The notes under the pieces are model-generated. The model made no database searches and was not told the DNA's origin. It was given only the letters and a program-made list of their open reading frames with translations. The position numbers and the translations under genes were made by a program. A DNA stretch of 59,887 bases from Akkermansiaceae bacterium (GTDB lineage Bacteria > Verrucomicrobiota > Verrucomicrobiia > Verrucomicrobiales > Akkermansiaceae), in contig JANRFH010000051.1 in the NCBI GenBank assembly GCA_030725745.1, forward strand, positions 1 to 59,887, written 5' to 3'. Shown one piece after another: positions 43,217 to 53,072 of this stretch (the first letter of the stretch is position 1; each line of letters opens with the position of its first letter).

Positions 43217-44509
43217 TCAGGAAATCATCTCGAATTTCCCGTTCGAGTCACCCACACGATCCGCCCTCCCACCCATACGATCAATCAACGATAGATAGAG
43301 ATTAGTCATCGGAGTTCCTTCGTTAGCCTTAATGACACGACCTTGCCTGATCCCTCCGCCGTGACCTGCGAGAATCACTGGCAGATCTCTATGGCTATGC
43401 CTATTGCCATCTGCAATTCCACCTCCATAAACGATCATCGAATTATCCAAAAGGTTGCCGTTCCCATCCGGTGTTTCGCGGAGGCGCTTCAAGAACCACG
43501 CAAATTGATCCGCGTAGAACCTATCGATTTTCGCAATTTTTGTCAGATTCTCCACCTTCCCCTTGTGGTGAGAAAGAACATGGTGCCCGTCGTTGATACC
43601 AAGATCTGGGAAATTCCTTCCCGACCCATCATGAGCCAGCATGAAGCTAGCGATCCTCGTGGTGTCTGTCTGAAATCCTAAAAGCATCATCTCATACATC
43701 ATGCGGATGTGCTCTTGATAAGTCCCCGGCGCTCCCTGTGGGCGGCTTTCCTCGGGAGTCTCGATTCTGAAATTCTCCGCATTTTCGATCCGCCTCTCTA
43801 TCTCCCGGACGGATGTCAGATACTGATCCATTTTCCCTCGATCCGATGCATCGAGCCTGCGGTTGAAACGCTTCGCATCCTCTGACACAAAATCCAAGAT
43901 GCTCTTCTGCCGTGCTCGCCGCGCCATATCTTGCTTCACATCCCCAGAGCCGAACAATTTCTCGAAAACCTTCCGCGGACTGCTTTCCGCAGGCATCGGG
44001 GTGTTCTTATTTCTCCAAGAAAGGTTGTAAACATAAGCGCACGAGTATCCCGAATCACAGCGTCCTGAGCTTCTCCCCTCATCCGTGGAAAGCTCAAGCG
44101 ATGGAACACGCGTCTGATAACCGATCTGAGACGCCAGAATTTGATCAACCGACTGGCCAAGACTAATATCGGATCCAGCCGTTTTCTTCGCCTGGCAACC
44201 CGTCAAAAACGTAGCGTTCGCTCGCGCATGATCGCCCGCGCCATCTCCATTGGGCGCGGCCTTGTCGTGATCTAGATTCCTCAGAACCGAATAGTGTTTC
44301 CTCAGATCCGAGAGTCCTTCCAGCGAGTTTGAAATATTGTCGTTACCCTTGGGATACCACTCGTCCACATTTACTCCGTTCGGTATATAAACGAAAGCAA
44401 CCCGGTTTGGTGAAGCCACCTTAGGAAGAGCCTCTGCAAAACTCGGCAAGCTCGGAAGAGCCAAGGTCGTGGCTAAGCCTTTGAGGAACTTTCGGCGCTG
44501 GTTGATCAT
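43217..44509 (-). CDS. DUF1552 protein with Tat-like signal
   Basis: 430 residues from the ATG at 44509. The N-terminus NQRRKFLKGLATTLALPSL is a twin-arginine signal. Landmarks of DUF1552 are VAFVYIPNGVNVDEWYP, GDHARANATFLTG, SLELSTD and DGSGRNFPDLGINDGHHVLSHH. It is probably exported and is the usual partner of the DUF1587/1592-type cytochrome protein that precedes it by 22 bp. Function unknown. Confidence 0.9.
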   Translation of the reverse strand: MINQRRKFLKGLATTLALPSLPSFAEALPKVASPNRVAFVYIPNGVNVDEWYPKGNDNISNSLEGLSDLRKHYSVLRNLDHDKAAPNGDGAGDHARANATFLTGCQAKKTAGSDISLGQSVDQILASQIGYQTRVPSLELSTDEGRSSGRCDSGYSCAYVYNLSWRNKNTPMPAESSPRKVFEKLFGSGDVKQDMARRARQKSILDFVSEDAKRFNRRLDASDRGKMDQYLTSVREIERRIENAENFRIETPEESRPQGAPGTYQEHIRMMYEMMLLGFQTDTTRIASFMLAHDGSGRNFPDLGINDGHHVLSHHKGKVENLTKIAKIDRFYADQFAWFLKRLRETPDGNGNLLDNSMIVYGGGIADGNRHSHRDLPVILAGHGGGIRQGRVIKANEGTPMTNLYLSLIDRMGGRADRVGDSNGKFEMIS

Positions 44510-44531
44510 TTTGGGTTCTAATGGCTCAGTT

Positions 44532-46826
44532 CTAATTGCGTTGGTATTGGAAAGGAACGGATTGCACGGTCGCATTCACCCATGATAGGAAACGCCCTTC
44601 CCCGGCCTCTCCTTTCATCATGATTTCGTCGATCGCCGGTCGGTCGTAGTATTCCACGCCGCGTCCCATCGCATAGGTAAGCAATTTCACCGCAAACGCG
44701 CGACGAAAAACCTCTTTGTAATCATTGATAAAAATATCCCTCATTTCCTCCGCAGAAGCGAATTCCTGTCCTGTAACTAAGGTGCCGGTCGGGTCGATGG
44801 GCTTACCATGATCGTTATCGCGCCAGCGTCCGACGATATCGTAGTTGTCCAAACCGAAACCAATGGGATCCATAAGCGCATGGCACGAGGAGCATGCCGG
44901 ATCATCTCGGTGGCGTTCCAGCTCCTGACGCATCGTGAGTTTATTGCCACGGTTATTACCGCCCTCCAAAGCCGGAACATTTGGTGGCGCCGGTGGAGTA
45001 GGAGTATTGAGCAGATTTTCCAAAACGAATTTCCCCCGAAGAACAGGCGAAGTCTCCCGGTGGTGTGAGGTGAGCGTGAGGATAGACGCGTGTCCCAAGA
45101 GCCCACGACGCTTGGTCTGTTCAATTGAGACCTTCCGGAAATGATCACCCTTCACACCTTTGATTCCGTAGTGATCAGCAAGACGCTCGTTGAGGAACGT
45201 GAAGTCAGCGCTCATCAGTGTATCAATCGGTAAATTCTCTTGGATGACATGCCTCAAGAGCATTTCGGTTTCAGTCCGCATGTCACCCGGCAGCTCTCGG
45301 TCGATACCCATGTAGGCATTCTTTGTTGGTGATATCCGCCCCATATCGCGCAGTTGGAGCCATTGCCCTGCAAAATTATCGACAAGCGCTGACGCTTTTG
45401 GCGACTCCATCATACGCTTCACCTCACTTCCAAGTTCTTTGCGAAGCCTACCCTCATCAGCTAGTCTCAGAAGCTTCTCATCCGGCATTGAAGACCACAG
45501 GAAATACGATAAGCGCGAAGCAAGCGCGTGCTCGCTGATCAATGATTTTCCTTTCCCTCCCTCACCCGTCGGTTCCTCTCTAAAAAGAAACGATGGAGAA
45601 ACAAGTGCCGTAGTGAGCCCTTGTCGCAGGGCGGATTCAAAACTCTCACCATTGTCCCGCGCCAGCGAAAGGAAATGACGAAAACGCTCAACCTCTTCTC
45701 TTGCGACCGGCCTGCGGAAGGCACGCGGCAAAAAGCCAGCCATCACCCGATCAAAGTAAGCGGCATCAGCCTCACCTTCCCCGCGCTCCGGAACCAAAGC
45801 AGCATGACTCTTAGAAGCCTTGAACGGCGGCTTGTCCACCGGCCCCTCCAAAATGATTTCCGAAACCAAGATATTCCGATCCCGCATGCCTTCCGGCGCC
45901 TTCGGATCTTTGAGATTATTTAAGAAGCCCAAAACCAATCGGTAGTTGCCGCCTCTCTTGATCTCGACCTCCACAGAATACTCTTCTTGCGCATTCATGG
46001 GATTAGGAATTTCAAAAACACCCAACGACTTTCCATCGAGCTTCACTTCAAGTTTTGGAAATTCATCCCCGCATAGTTCACTCCCAGCCTTCAGCTTGAT
46101 GCGATACTTCCCCGTTCCACCGAATACAATTTGAGCCTCATCCTCACCGGTCACACCGAGATGTAAGCCTGCCTTCTTCTTTTCCCCCGGCCCCTTGAAC
46201 TGATCGCCGTTCAACACCTGCTGCGGATACCGCGCCGGTGAAAAATCCAGAGCCTTATCCAGGGCTATCCTTGCCGCTTCAAGATAGCGCTCCATGTGTA
46301 CCGGCGAAATCGTCAGCGCATCACCAATATTATCGAAACCATCGCCACTGTCGTCCGGCGGCAGGATCTCCTCGGCATTGATGCCTACCCCGAGCAGATC
46401 CCGTATCGTGTTTTCATACTCCGTCCGATTCAGGCGTCTTAAAGCCACCTTGCCCGGATCCGGATTCTCAGGATCCACATGAAAGACCGCGTCATCGATC
46501 CACTCAACCAGCTTCGCGCGCTCATCCTCTTCAGGCGCAAATTCATCGGGCGGAGGCATGAGCCGGAAATCAATGTGATCCCGAATCTTCTTCCACTGAT
46601 CCCTGTCCGCGATCATCTGGGAAATCGACTCGAAGGAATCTAGGGCAAGCTCCCCCTCCTTCAGTCCATCGCCATGACAGTCATAGCAATAATCGACCAT
46701 GATCGGTAGAATCTCTTTCTCAAACCTTGAAGCCACATCCGCACCTTCAGCCGCCACTCTTGCGCTGAAAACTAACAGCGATGCCGACAGTCCCGCTATG
46801 ACGACGAGTGAAAAATGGGAATTCAT
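44532..46826 (-). CDS. Cytochrome c-like protein with DUF1587/1595/1592/1588/1585 domains
   Basis: 764 residues from the ATG at 46826 with a Sec signal peptide. The N-terminal planctomycete-type cytochrome domain has YCYDCHGDG (CxxCH) near residue 45. DUF1587 follows (VALRRLNRTEYENTIRDLLGV), then a carbohydrate-binding-like segment and DUF1595/DUF1592 (FLPRAFRRPVAREEVERF, ASRLSYFLWSSMPDE). DUF1588 (RRGLLGHASILTLTSHHRETSPVLRGKFVL) comes next, with a second CxxCH (CSSCHALMDP), and DUF1585 ends the protein. Possible dihaem protein of the periplasm. Paired with the DUF1552 gene. Confidence 0.9.
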   Translation of the reverse strand: MNSHFSLVVIAGLSASLLVFSARVAAEGADVASRFEKEILPIMVDYCYDCHGDGLKEGELALDSFESISQMIADRDQWKKIRDHIDFRLMPPPDEFAPEEDERAKLVEWIDDAVFHVDPENPDPGKVALRRLNRTEYENTIRDLLGVGINAEEILPPDDSGDGFDNIGDALTISPVHMERYLEAARIALDKALDFSPARYPQQVLNGDQFKGPGEKKKAGLHLGVTGEDEAQIVFGGTGKYRIKLKAGSELCGDEFPKLEVKLDGKSLGVFEIPNPMNAQEEYSVEVEIKRGGNYRLVLGFLNNLKDPKAPEGMRDRNILVSEIILEGPVDKPPFKASKSHAALVPERGEGEADAAYFDRVMAGFLPRAFRRPVAREEVERFRHFLSLARDNGESFESALRQGLTTALVSPSFLFREEPTGEGGKGKSLISEHALASRLSYFLWSSMPDEKLLRLADEGRLRKELGSEVKRMMESPKASALVDNFAGQWLQLRDMGRISPTKNAYMGIDRELPGDMRTETEMLLRHVIQENLPIDTLMSADFTFLNERLADHYGIKGVKGDHFRKVSIEQTKRRGLLGHASILTLTSHHRETSPVLRGKFVLENLLNTPTPPAPPNVPALEGGNNRGNKLTMRQELERHRDDPACSSCHALMDPIGFGLDNYDIVGRWRDNDHGKPIDPTGTLVTGQEFASAEEMRDIFINDYKEVFRRAFAVKLLTYAMGRGVEYYDRPAIDEIMMKGEAGEGRFLSWVNATVQSVPFQYQRN

Positions 46827-46881
46827 GAGACTTTCTCCAAAGCAATACGCCGGGAAAGCTACGATTCTCACAAAAAGACAC

Positions 46882-48477
46882 TCATCGTCCCAATCTCTTC
46901 CTCAACATCGCCACCATTTCTCCCACCTCATCCACCTTAAGCGCCAGCGCTGCCACGAAATAAGCACCAGCAGCCACTCCCACCAACCCTACCACTAGCA
47001 ACGCCTTCATCAGGAAGCCCATGCCCGCCAAATCACCGAAGAACATCCGATTCCCGAAATAACATACCACTGCCATCACCGCCGTCGCCACACCGATTTT
47101 GAAAAACGCCACCACAAGGCTCTTCGTTCCCACATCTCCCGCATAACGCGTCATCGCCGCATACAAGAACATGAAATTCAGGCTAGCTACGATACTCGTC
47201 GTAAGTGCCAGCGACTCGTGCCCCCACTTGAAAACGAAGACGAACACATAGTTGCAGCCTGCGTTGACGAACAACGCCATAATACTCGCCATCATCGGGA
47301 ACCACCTCTTGTCGATCGCATAGAACGCCGGTTGCAGCACTTTCAGCCCAGCGTAGAACAACAACCCATACCCATACGCCTGCAGCGCTCCCACCGTCGC
47401 CAGACGATCCGCCACTGTGAAATCCCCCCTCTCATAAATAAGGCTGATGATCGGCCCCGCCAACACCACCAGCCCCACAGTCGCAGGGAAAACTAGGAAC
47501 ATCACCATCTTCAGCCCCTTCGCCAGAGTCGGCGCGAAATCTTCCCCCACCCCATTGATCGCCGCCCGCGAAAGCGCAGGCAAAGTCACTGTGGCCACCG
47601 CCACGCCAAATACCCCGATCGGCAGCTGCATCAGCCGAAACGCCCACGTAAGCCAGCTCACAGCCCCCTCGCCCACCCCGTAGGCGAACATCGAGTTCAC
47701 CGCCACATTCACCTGCGTCACAGATGCCGCAATCACCGCTGGCCCCATCAGTTTTAAAATCTGCTTCACCCCCGAGTCATTCCATCGGAAATCCGCCACA
47801 AACCGATACCCCACCGCCCGCAACGCCGGAAACTGACACACCAACTGCGCCACCCCACCAATCACCACCCCCCAGGAAAACCCCACCAAACTTCGCGGCC
47901 CCCAGCTAGGATCCATCCAGTATCCAATCGCCGCCCCGCCCGCCATCGACCCGATATTGAAAAAACACGAAGCCAGCGCAGGCATTCCGAACACATCGCG
48001 CGCATTCAGCATCCCCATCACCAGTGCCGAAAGTGACACCAGCGCAATGAACGGATACATTACTCGCACCATCTCCACCATCAGCGAGATCTCCGCTGGG
48101 TCATAGTCTGCCTTCGTTGCCTCACTCCTCGAAAGCAGAGTAAGCAAATCCACAATCCATGGTGCAGCGAAAATGCCCACCAGCGTCACCACACTCATGA
48201 AAACCGCAGCCAGCGTCATCATCCGGTTCGCAAGCACCCACGCATTCTCCGGCCCGTCTGATTTTACCTTCTTCGAAAACGTCGTCACAAACGCCTGTGA
48301 AAGCGCCCCCTCCGCAAATAGATCCCGCAACAGATTCGGCACCCGGAACGCCAAGTAAAAGCAATCCATCCACCGGCTCCCGCCAAACAACCCCGCAAAC
48401 ATCATCTCACGCCCCAGCCCCAGCACCCGGCTCAGCATCACCGCCGCACTCACCCTCCATGTAGCCTTAGCAAACAT
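46882..48477 (-). CDS. murJ: Lipid II flippase MurJ
   Basis: 531 residues with about 14 hydrophobic segments. The N-terminus RVSAAVMLSRVLGLGREMMFAGLFG and SQAFVTTFS are typical of MurJ/MviN, which moves lipid II across the inner membrane for peptidoglycan synthesis. VNSMFAYGVGEGAVSWLTWAFRLMQLPIGVFGVA is a further signature. Confidence 0.93.
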   Translation of the reverse strand: MFAKATWRVSAAVMLSRVLGLGREMMFAGLFGGSRWMDCFYLAFRVPNLLRDLFAEGALSQAFVTTFSKKVKSDGPENAWVLANRMMTLAAVFMSVVTLVGIFAAPWIVDLLTLLSRSEATKADYDPAEISLMVEMVRVMYPFIALVSLSALVMGMLNARDVFGMPALASCFFNIGSMAGGAAIGYWMDPSWGPRSLVGFSWGVVIGGVAQLVCQFPALRAVGYRFVADFRWNDSGVKQILKLMGPAVIAASVTQVNVAVNSMFAYGVGEGAVSWLTWAFRLMQLPIGVFGVAVATVTLPALSRAAINGVGEDFAPTLAKGLKMVMFLVFPATVGLVVLAGPIISLIYERGDFTVADRLATVGALQAYGYGLLFYAGLKVLQPAFYAIDKRWFPMMASIMALFVNAGCNYVFVFVFKWGHESLALTTSIVASLNFMFLYAAMTRYAGDVGTKSLVVAFFKIGVATAVMAVVCYFGNRMFFGDLAGMGFLMKALLVVGLVGVAAGAYFVAALALKVDEVGEMVAMLRKRLGR

Positions 48478-48627
48478 CTGCGCTGTTCTCAGCTATGGCG
48501 AAGTGCTTTGCAACCCCTTTGCTAAGCAAGTAGCTGCCCCGTCCCGCAGCGTTTCATCTGGCGGTACAATACAACTCTTCTCCATCGCATCTCTGAGTGA
48601 TGCACTTTGAGGTAAAAGGAAGCGATC

Positions 48628-49035
48628 TCACCACTCCCTCATCATTTCATAAGCATCGATGCACTTGTCCGCAGAGATGATCCCCAATCCCATGCGCTTG
48701 GCCTGGCAGATGAGCATGCGATCAAACGGATCAGCATGATGCTTTGGGAGTTCCTGCAGGAGGCGGCAGTCATCGATAGTGGGAGAAAGGAGCGGCACGC
48801 CGATGCGCTTCAGCTCTTCCGGGAATGTCCGATTCCAATCGGGGTCGATCTCGAAATCGAATCCTTTGCCGGAAAGTTTGATAGAGATTTCCCAGAAACT
48901 CGCCGAAGAATGATAGAGCGGGAGTTCGCCGTCGATGGTCTTGGCGGCGTTCTTTGAAAGTCGCTTGTCGCCGTGCAACATCCACAATAGCGCGTGGGTA
49001 TCCAGCAACCAACCTTTCACTGTGGTGCCGCTCAT
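48628..49035 (-). CDS. vapC: PIN-domain toxin, VapC family
   Basis: 135 residues. PIN-domain RNase with the acidic metal ligands in LLDTHALLWML, SFWEISIK and HHADPFDRMLICQA. The start ATG overlaps the stop of the antitoxin gene (ATGA), the normal arrangement of such pairs. RNA target unknown. Confidence 0.9.
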   Translation of the reverse strand: MSGTTVKGWLLDTHALLWMLHGDKRLSKNAAKTIDGELPLYHSSASFWEISIKLSGKGFDFEIDPDWNRTFPEELKRIGVPLLSPTIDDCRLLQELPKHHADPFDRMLICQAKRMGLGIISADKCIDAYEMMREW

Positions 49036-49271
49036 GGATTGTCGAAGGTTCTGGCGATTTCCGCATTGAGAGCCGGGTCGTCGAACCGCTTCGTCATTTT
49101 GAACTTCTTCCCCCTGAGACCGCCGATCCGGGTCTTTCCAGTATATTCTGCTATCATGCTCAGCCTCACCACCGGCTTATCGCGCCGAGCGATGATGACC
49201 TCCTCACCACGTTCGGCGGCGGCGATCAGCCTGGAAAGCTGGGTTTTTGCTTCATGTATGGATACCTGCAT
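49032..49271 (-). CDS. Antitoxin, Phd/YefM family
   Basis: 79 residues. The DNA-binding N-terminus MQVSIHEAKTQLSRLIAAAERGEEVIIARRDKPVVRL is typical of Phd/YefM. The C-terminus would wrap the toxin encoded directly after it. Autoregulation by the complex is usual for the family. Confidence 0.9.
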   Translation of the reverse strand: MQVSIHEAKTQLSRLIAAAERGEEVIIARRDKPVVRLSMIAEYTGKTRIGGLRGKKFKMTKRFDDPALNAEIARTFDNP

Positions 49272-49402
49272 GACGTTTGGAACTTAGCTAAGTTAGGCCG
49301 AAGTGGCAATCTGAATCTCATAGTTCAGCCGACGAGGAGGAGTTGTGAACTGGATCAGGAACCGCCTCAGTCGGGGCACTTCTCAGAGAAGACATGCTTC
49401 AC

Positions 49403-50305
49403 TCACTGCGGCACATACTTCGAAGGCGGAATCTTCCTTTTCCTCCCCGCCACCCGCCAGATCGCGACTAACGTCACCAACGCACCAACCAGCTCGTGCG
49501 CCTGAAACCTCTCCCCAAACCAAAAGAACGCCCCCACCGCCGTGAAAATCGGCAGCGTCATCTGCAATGACGTCCCTTTCGCAATCGAAAGTCGCTGATA
49601 CGCACTCGTCATAATCAGCTGTGAAAACGTCACAATCACCGCCCCAGCCGTCAGCAAACCCCAACCAGCAAACGGCAATTGCACAGTATCTCCAAGAAAC
49701 GGCAAACCCATGAGAATCGAGCAAGTCGCCTGCGCTCCGTAAATCGTCGCCGGATGCTCTTGGTTCCGCAGCTTCCGGATAATCACCACCACCCAGCCCG
49801 CCGCAAACGCACCCGCCAGCCCCACAAAATCATAGAAACTCGGAGCCACATTCATCCTCTCATCACTGAGGAAAATCACTAAGCCAATAGTCGCGACAAC
49901 AAGCCAACAAGCCGTTGTTACCGTCACCTTTTCCTTCAACCACAGCGCCGCAATCACCGTCCCAAACATCGGGTAAGTGAGGTTGATCACAATCGCACGC
50001 CCCGCACCCAGCTCCGTGATGGTGATGTAAAAGGTAATGATCCCAAACCCTCCGATCAGCCCCCGCATCACTACCAGCCGGTTCACAAACATGCGCTTCG
50101 GGGAAAAACCCCGCCCACCCCCGAAGAAAATCAACAGAATAAGAATCCCCACTCCACCCCGGAATAACGCCGCCTGCCAACCGTCTGCCCCACCAGCCGC
50201 TAATGATGCCGCACGTATCAACAAAGTATTCGCCGCAAACAACAACGCCGAAGACAACATCCAGATCGTTCCTTTCAGATCGTCGCCATCCTCTTCGTTT
50301 TCCAC
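49403..50305 (-). CDS. EamA/DMT-family transporter
   Basis: 300 residues from a GTG at 50305, with ten hydrophobic segments in two EamA repeats (GTIWMLSSALLFAANTLLIRAAS; GLAGAFAAGWVVVIIRKL). The exported metabolite cannot be inferred. The frame is open to another GTG at 50413; an ATG at 50260 is also possible. Divergent from the dGTPase-like gene with a gap of about 110 bp. Confidence 0.82.
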   Translation of the reverse strand: MENEEDGDDLKGTIWMLSSALLFAANTLLIRAASLAAGGADGWQAALFRGGVGILILLIFFGGGRGFSPKRMFVNRLVVMRGLIGGFGIITFYITITELGAGRAIVINLTYPMFGTVIAALWLKEKVTVTTACWLVVATIGLVIFLSDERMNVAPSFYDFVGLAGAFAAGWVVVIIRKLRNQEHPATIYGAQATCSILMGLPFLGDTVQLPFAGWGLLTAGAVIVTFSQLIMTSAYQRLSIAKGTSLQMTLPIFTAVGAFFWFGERFQAHELVGALVTLVAIWRVAGRKRKIPPSKYVPQ

Positions 50306-50418
50306 ACCCGCTTTTCCATCCTCGGAGCACCAATAGCAAGCATAGCCACGCAAAGCCACTCGCTCTCCGAAAACTCTTCCTTGAACCCCATCGCACGAAA
50401 CCTCCACACTCACCCCAC

Positions 50419-51702
50419 ATGAGGAACGAATTCTACGGCAGCTTCGATACCGAACGCCTCTCCGGCTCCTCGGACGCAGCAGACTACCGCACCCCCTTCC
50501 AGATCGACCGCGACCGTGTCCTCCACACCCCCACCTTCCGCCGCCTTCAGAACAAAACCCAGGTCTTCTGGTCGGGCGAATACGACTTCTACCGCACCCG
50601 CCTCACCCATTCCCTAGAAGTCGCCCAGATCGGGAAATCCATCTGCGCTTGGCTCCTCAAACAACCCGGCACACCCCTCTCGGAAAACTTCCACATCGAT
50701 ACCGATCTCATCGAGGCCATCTGCCTCTCCCACGATCTCGGCCACCCGCCCTTCGGCCACGCAGGCGAGCGCACGCTCAACCATTTCATGCAGCAACACG
50801 GCGGATTCGAAGGCAACGCACAAACTTTGCGCATTCTCACCCAGCGCATCTTTTCCGCAAAGCGCACCGGCATGGATCCATCCCGCGCTTTCCTCGATGG
50901 CATCCTCAAATACAAAACCCTCTGGGCAGAGCTCAACGCATCCGGCAAACCGCCGAAAAACCATTTCATCTACGACGCTCAGGTGAAATACCTCGATTGG
51001 GCGCTCGACGGCGCCGACTTTCCCGCCGAGTTCACACCCGGCAAATCCCGCGACTCCTTCAAATCCATCGAATGCCAGATCATGGACTGGGCGGACGACA
51101 CCGCCTACTCCCTCAACGACCTTTCCGACAGCGTCCGCGCCGGATTCCTCCACATCGAGAAAATCGAATCCTGGGCGGAAGCAAAAGGCATCTCCTTCTC
51201 CGATGGCACACCCCTCGGAGATCTCATCCGTGCCATCCGTCGCAGCGGCGTCGATCCCTTTGTCGGCAAACGCATCGGCAAATACATCCAGGCAGCAACC
51301 ATCGAGCAGGACTCAAATTTCCTCTCCGGCGTCTCGAACCGTTACAAATACCGCCTCACCATCGCCCCCAACATCCGCGCAGAATCCGAGCTCTTCAAAC
51401 AGCTCGCTTTTGAGGTCGTCTTCCTCTCCCCCCAGCTCAAGCAACTCGAACACAAAGGCTCCCGCATGCTTCGCCAGCTCTGGGAACTCCTTGAAACCCG
51501 CTACGTTCACGGAGAATCCATCGACGGCCAGGACTTTCAGCTGCTTCCAGAAGACACCGTCCGCGAAATCGAAAGCGCTCCAGACAAACCCACCCGCGCA
51601 CGCCTCATCTGCGACTACCTTGCAGGCATGACCGATGGCTACGCAGCACGCACCTACAAGCGGCTCTTCTCGCCGGACTTCGGCTCTATCAACGACCTCT
51701 AA
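50419..51702 (+). CDS. dgt: dGTP triphosphohydrolase-like HD protein
   Basis: 427 residues from the ATG at 50419. It hydrolyses dNTPs to nucleosides and triphosphate. Landmarks are SSDAADYRTPFQIDRDRVLHT, FRRLQNKTQV, RLTHSLEVAQIGKSI (first His), CLSHDLGHPPFGHAGE (HD pair) and MDWADDTAYSLNDL. Sequence resembles the Dgt group of the HD superfamily. Confidence 0.92.
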   Translation: MRNEFYGSFDTERLSGSSDAADYRTPFQIDRDRVLHTPTFRRLQNKTQVFWSGEYDFYRTRLTHSLEVAQIGKSICAWLLKQPGTPLSENFHIDTDLIEAICLSHDLGHPPFGHAGERTLNHFMQQHGGFEGNAQTLRILTQRIFSAKRTGMDPSRAFLDGILKYKTLWAELNASGKPPKNHFIYDAQVKYLDWALDGADFPAEFTPGKSRDSFKSIECQIMDWADDTAYSLNDLSDSVRAGFLHIEKIESWAEAKGISFSDGTPLGDLIRAIRRSGVDPFVGKRIGKYIQAATIEQDSNFLSGVSNRYKYRLTIAPNIRAESELFKQLAFEVVFLSPQLKQLEHKGSRMLRQLWELLETRYVHGESIDGQDFQLLPEDTVREIESAPDKPTRARLICDYLAGMTDGYAARTYKRLFSPDFGSINDL

Positions 51703-51738
51703 TAAAGAGTCATCTCCATATAATTAACGAGAGAAGAG

Positions 51739-51809
51739 TAGCCTTACTAGGGCTCGAACCTAGAATGACGGAATCAAAATCCGGAGTGTTACCATTACAC
51801 TATAAGGCT
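51739..51809 (-). tRNA. tRNA-Gln (anticodon UUG)
   Basis: Minus-strand cloverleaf: acceptor AGCCTTA/TAAGGCT, anticodon arm CGGA-TTTTGAT-TCCG giving TTG, T-arm CTAGG-TTCGAGC-CCTAG. CCA is not encoded, unlike the Pro and Ser tRNAs here. Confidence 0.9.
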
Positions 51810-52049
51810 TTTCTCTCGGAGCTTTTACCCCGGGCGCGGGAAAATACACGCACCTCCCCGACTTTGGCAACCCGGAAATTAGGCAGTATTAAGAAAATAT
51901 TCAGCTTATGATTTTAACAAGAAGCATGAGAGAACGTCGCTCTCCGAGCAGGAGCACGGGTGATGCGGCAAACCATCCGGGATACAAACAGTCAACAGGG
52001 AAATTCTTATTGACTTGGATATGCCATCCAACGAGAAACGTTACCCCAC
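51810..52049 (+). promoter_or_regulatory. Leader region of the BMC operon
   Basis: About 240 bp between tRNA-Gln and pduL without a gene. It contains an AT-rich stretch with TATGAT at 51907-51912 and TTGACT at 52010-52015, neither of which has a convincing partner at 17 bp. The promoter of the microcompartment operon is probably here, but I cannot place it. Confidence 0.35.
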
Positions 52050-52730
52050 ATGGCTTCTCCGATCATTCAGTCCACCCCCCGAGCAGTTGTTGAGCACCTC
52101 GTCCGTGAACAGGTTTATGCGAATATGGGTCTTCCATTGCCAGCTGCCTCCAAAGCTCCAAACGCGTTGCTCGTAAATATTTCAGCGAGGCACTGCCACC
52201 TCACGCAAGAGGCTGTGGAAGCTCTTTTCGGAAAAGGTCACCAGCTCACGCCTATGAAAGGGCTTTATCAAAACGGGCAGTTCGCCGCAAAGGAGTCTAT
52301 TACTTTGATCGGCCCTCGTAGCCGCATCATTTCCAATCTCCGAATCCTCGGCCCTTGCCGCGATCTTAATCAGGTCGAGCTAGCATATACGGATGCCATC
52401 TCACTCGGCTTTGACATTCCCGTCGCCATGTCCGGTGCGATCACCAATACCCCAGGCTGCATGCTAATGGGGCCAAACGGATACTTTCAAATGAACGAAG
52501 GCGTCATCCGCGCCCAACCCCACGCTCACATGCATCCGGACGATGCCGCCTACTATGGCGTAAAGCATCTCGATGTAATGAAGCTCAAGGTTCACGGCCC
52601 GCTTGCGATGACCTTCGACCAGCTAGTCGTCCGCGTGGATCCTTCATTCAAACTTGAAGTCCACATCGACACCGATGAAGGCAACGCCTGCGGCCTCAAG
52701 CCAGACACTTTCTGCGAACTCACCAAATAA
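52050..52730 (+). CDS. pduL: Phosphate acyltransferase PduL of a microcompartment
   Basis: 226 residues. It converts acyl-CoA and phosphate to acyl-phosphate and CoA, regenerating CoA inside the shell. Zinc-site landmarks are NISARHCHLT, RAQPHAHMHPDDAAYYG and HIDTDEGNACGL. The first 25 residues (PRAVVEHLVREQVYANM) form a likely amphipathic helix, suited as an encapsulation peptide. First gene of the BMC operon. In this BMC type the expected substrate is lactyl-CoA, which is family knowledge rather than visible here. Confidence 0.93.
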   Translation: MASPIIQSTPRAVVEHLVREQVYANMGLPLPAASKAPNALLVNISARHCHLTQEAVEALFGKGHQLTPMKGLYQNGQFAAKESITLIGPRSRIISNLRILGPCRDLNQVELAYTDAISLGFDIPVAMSGAITNTPGCMLMGPNGYFQMNEGVIRAQPHAHMHPDDAAYYGVKHLDVMKLKVHGPLAMTFDQLVVRVDPSFKLEVHIDTDEGNACGLKPDTFCELTK

Positions 52731-52763
52731 TCTCAATCCCATCCTATACCACCAACTAAAAAT

Positions 52764-53036
52764 ATGAGCACTGCACTCGGCATGATCGAAACCAAAGGCT
52801 ACGTCGGCAGCGTCGAAGCCACTGACGCAATGGCTAAAGCCGCCAACGTCGAACTTATCAAACAAATCCAAACCGGCGGGGGCTTCCTCACCGTGCTTGT
52901 CAAAGGCGACGTCGGCAGCGTGAAAGCAGCCGTTGACGCAGGAGCTGAAGCAGCAGGCCGCGTAGGCGAGCTGGTCTCATCTCACGTAATCGCCCGCCCA
53001 CACGAGGAACTTCTGAGCCAGTTCGGCATCGCTTGA
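52764..53036 (+). CDS. BMC-H shell protein 1
   Basis: 90 residues, single BMC domain (GMIETKGYVGSVEATDAMAKAANV, VLVKGDVGSVKAAVDAGAEAA, SSHVIARPHEEL). Such proteins form hexamers tiling the shell facets. The loop lining the central pore reads QTGGGFLT, unlike the other two BMC-H here (GSG and GSA). Follows pduL by 33 bp. Confidence 0.96.
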   Translation: MSTALGMIETKGYVGSVEATDAMAKAANVELIKQIQTGGGFLTVLVKGDVGSVKAAVDAGAEAAGRVGELVSSHVIARPHEELLSQFGIA

Positions 53037-53072
53037 TCTTTAAATTTTCAACCAATCTAACTTACCAATATT

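Noticed and set aside
48628-49271. Defence island around the toxin-antitoxin pair
   Set aside because: Neighbours are murJ, an EamA transporter and dgt; no other defence genes are seen.
52010-52038. Promoter with TTGACT as -35 for the BMC operon
   Set aside because: The bases 17 bp further (near 52033) do not resemble a -10 and lie too close to the start codon.
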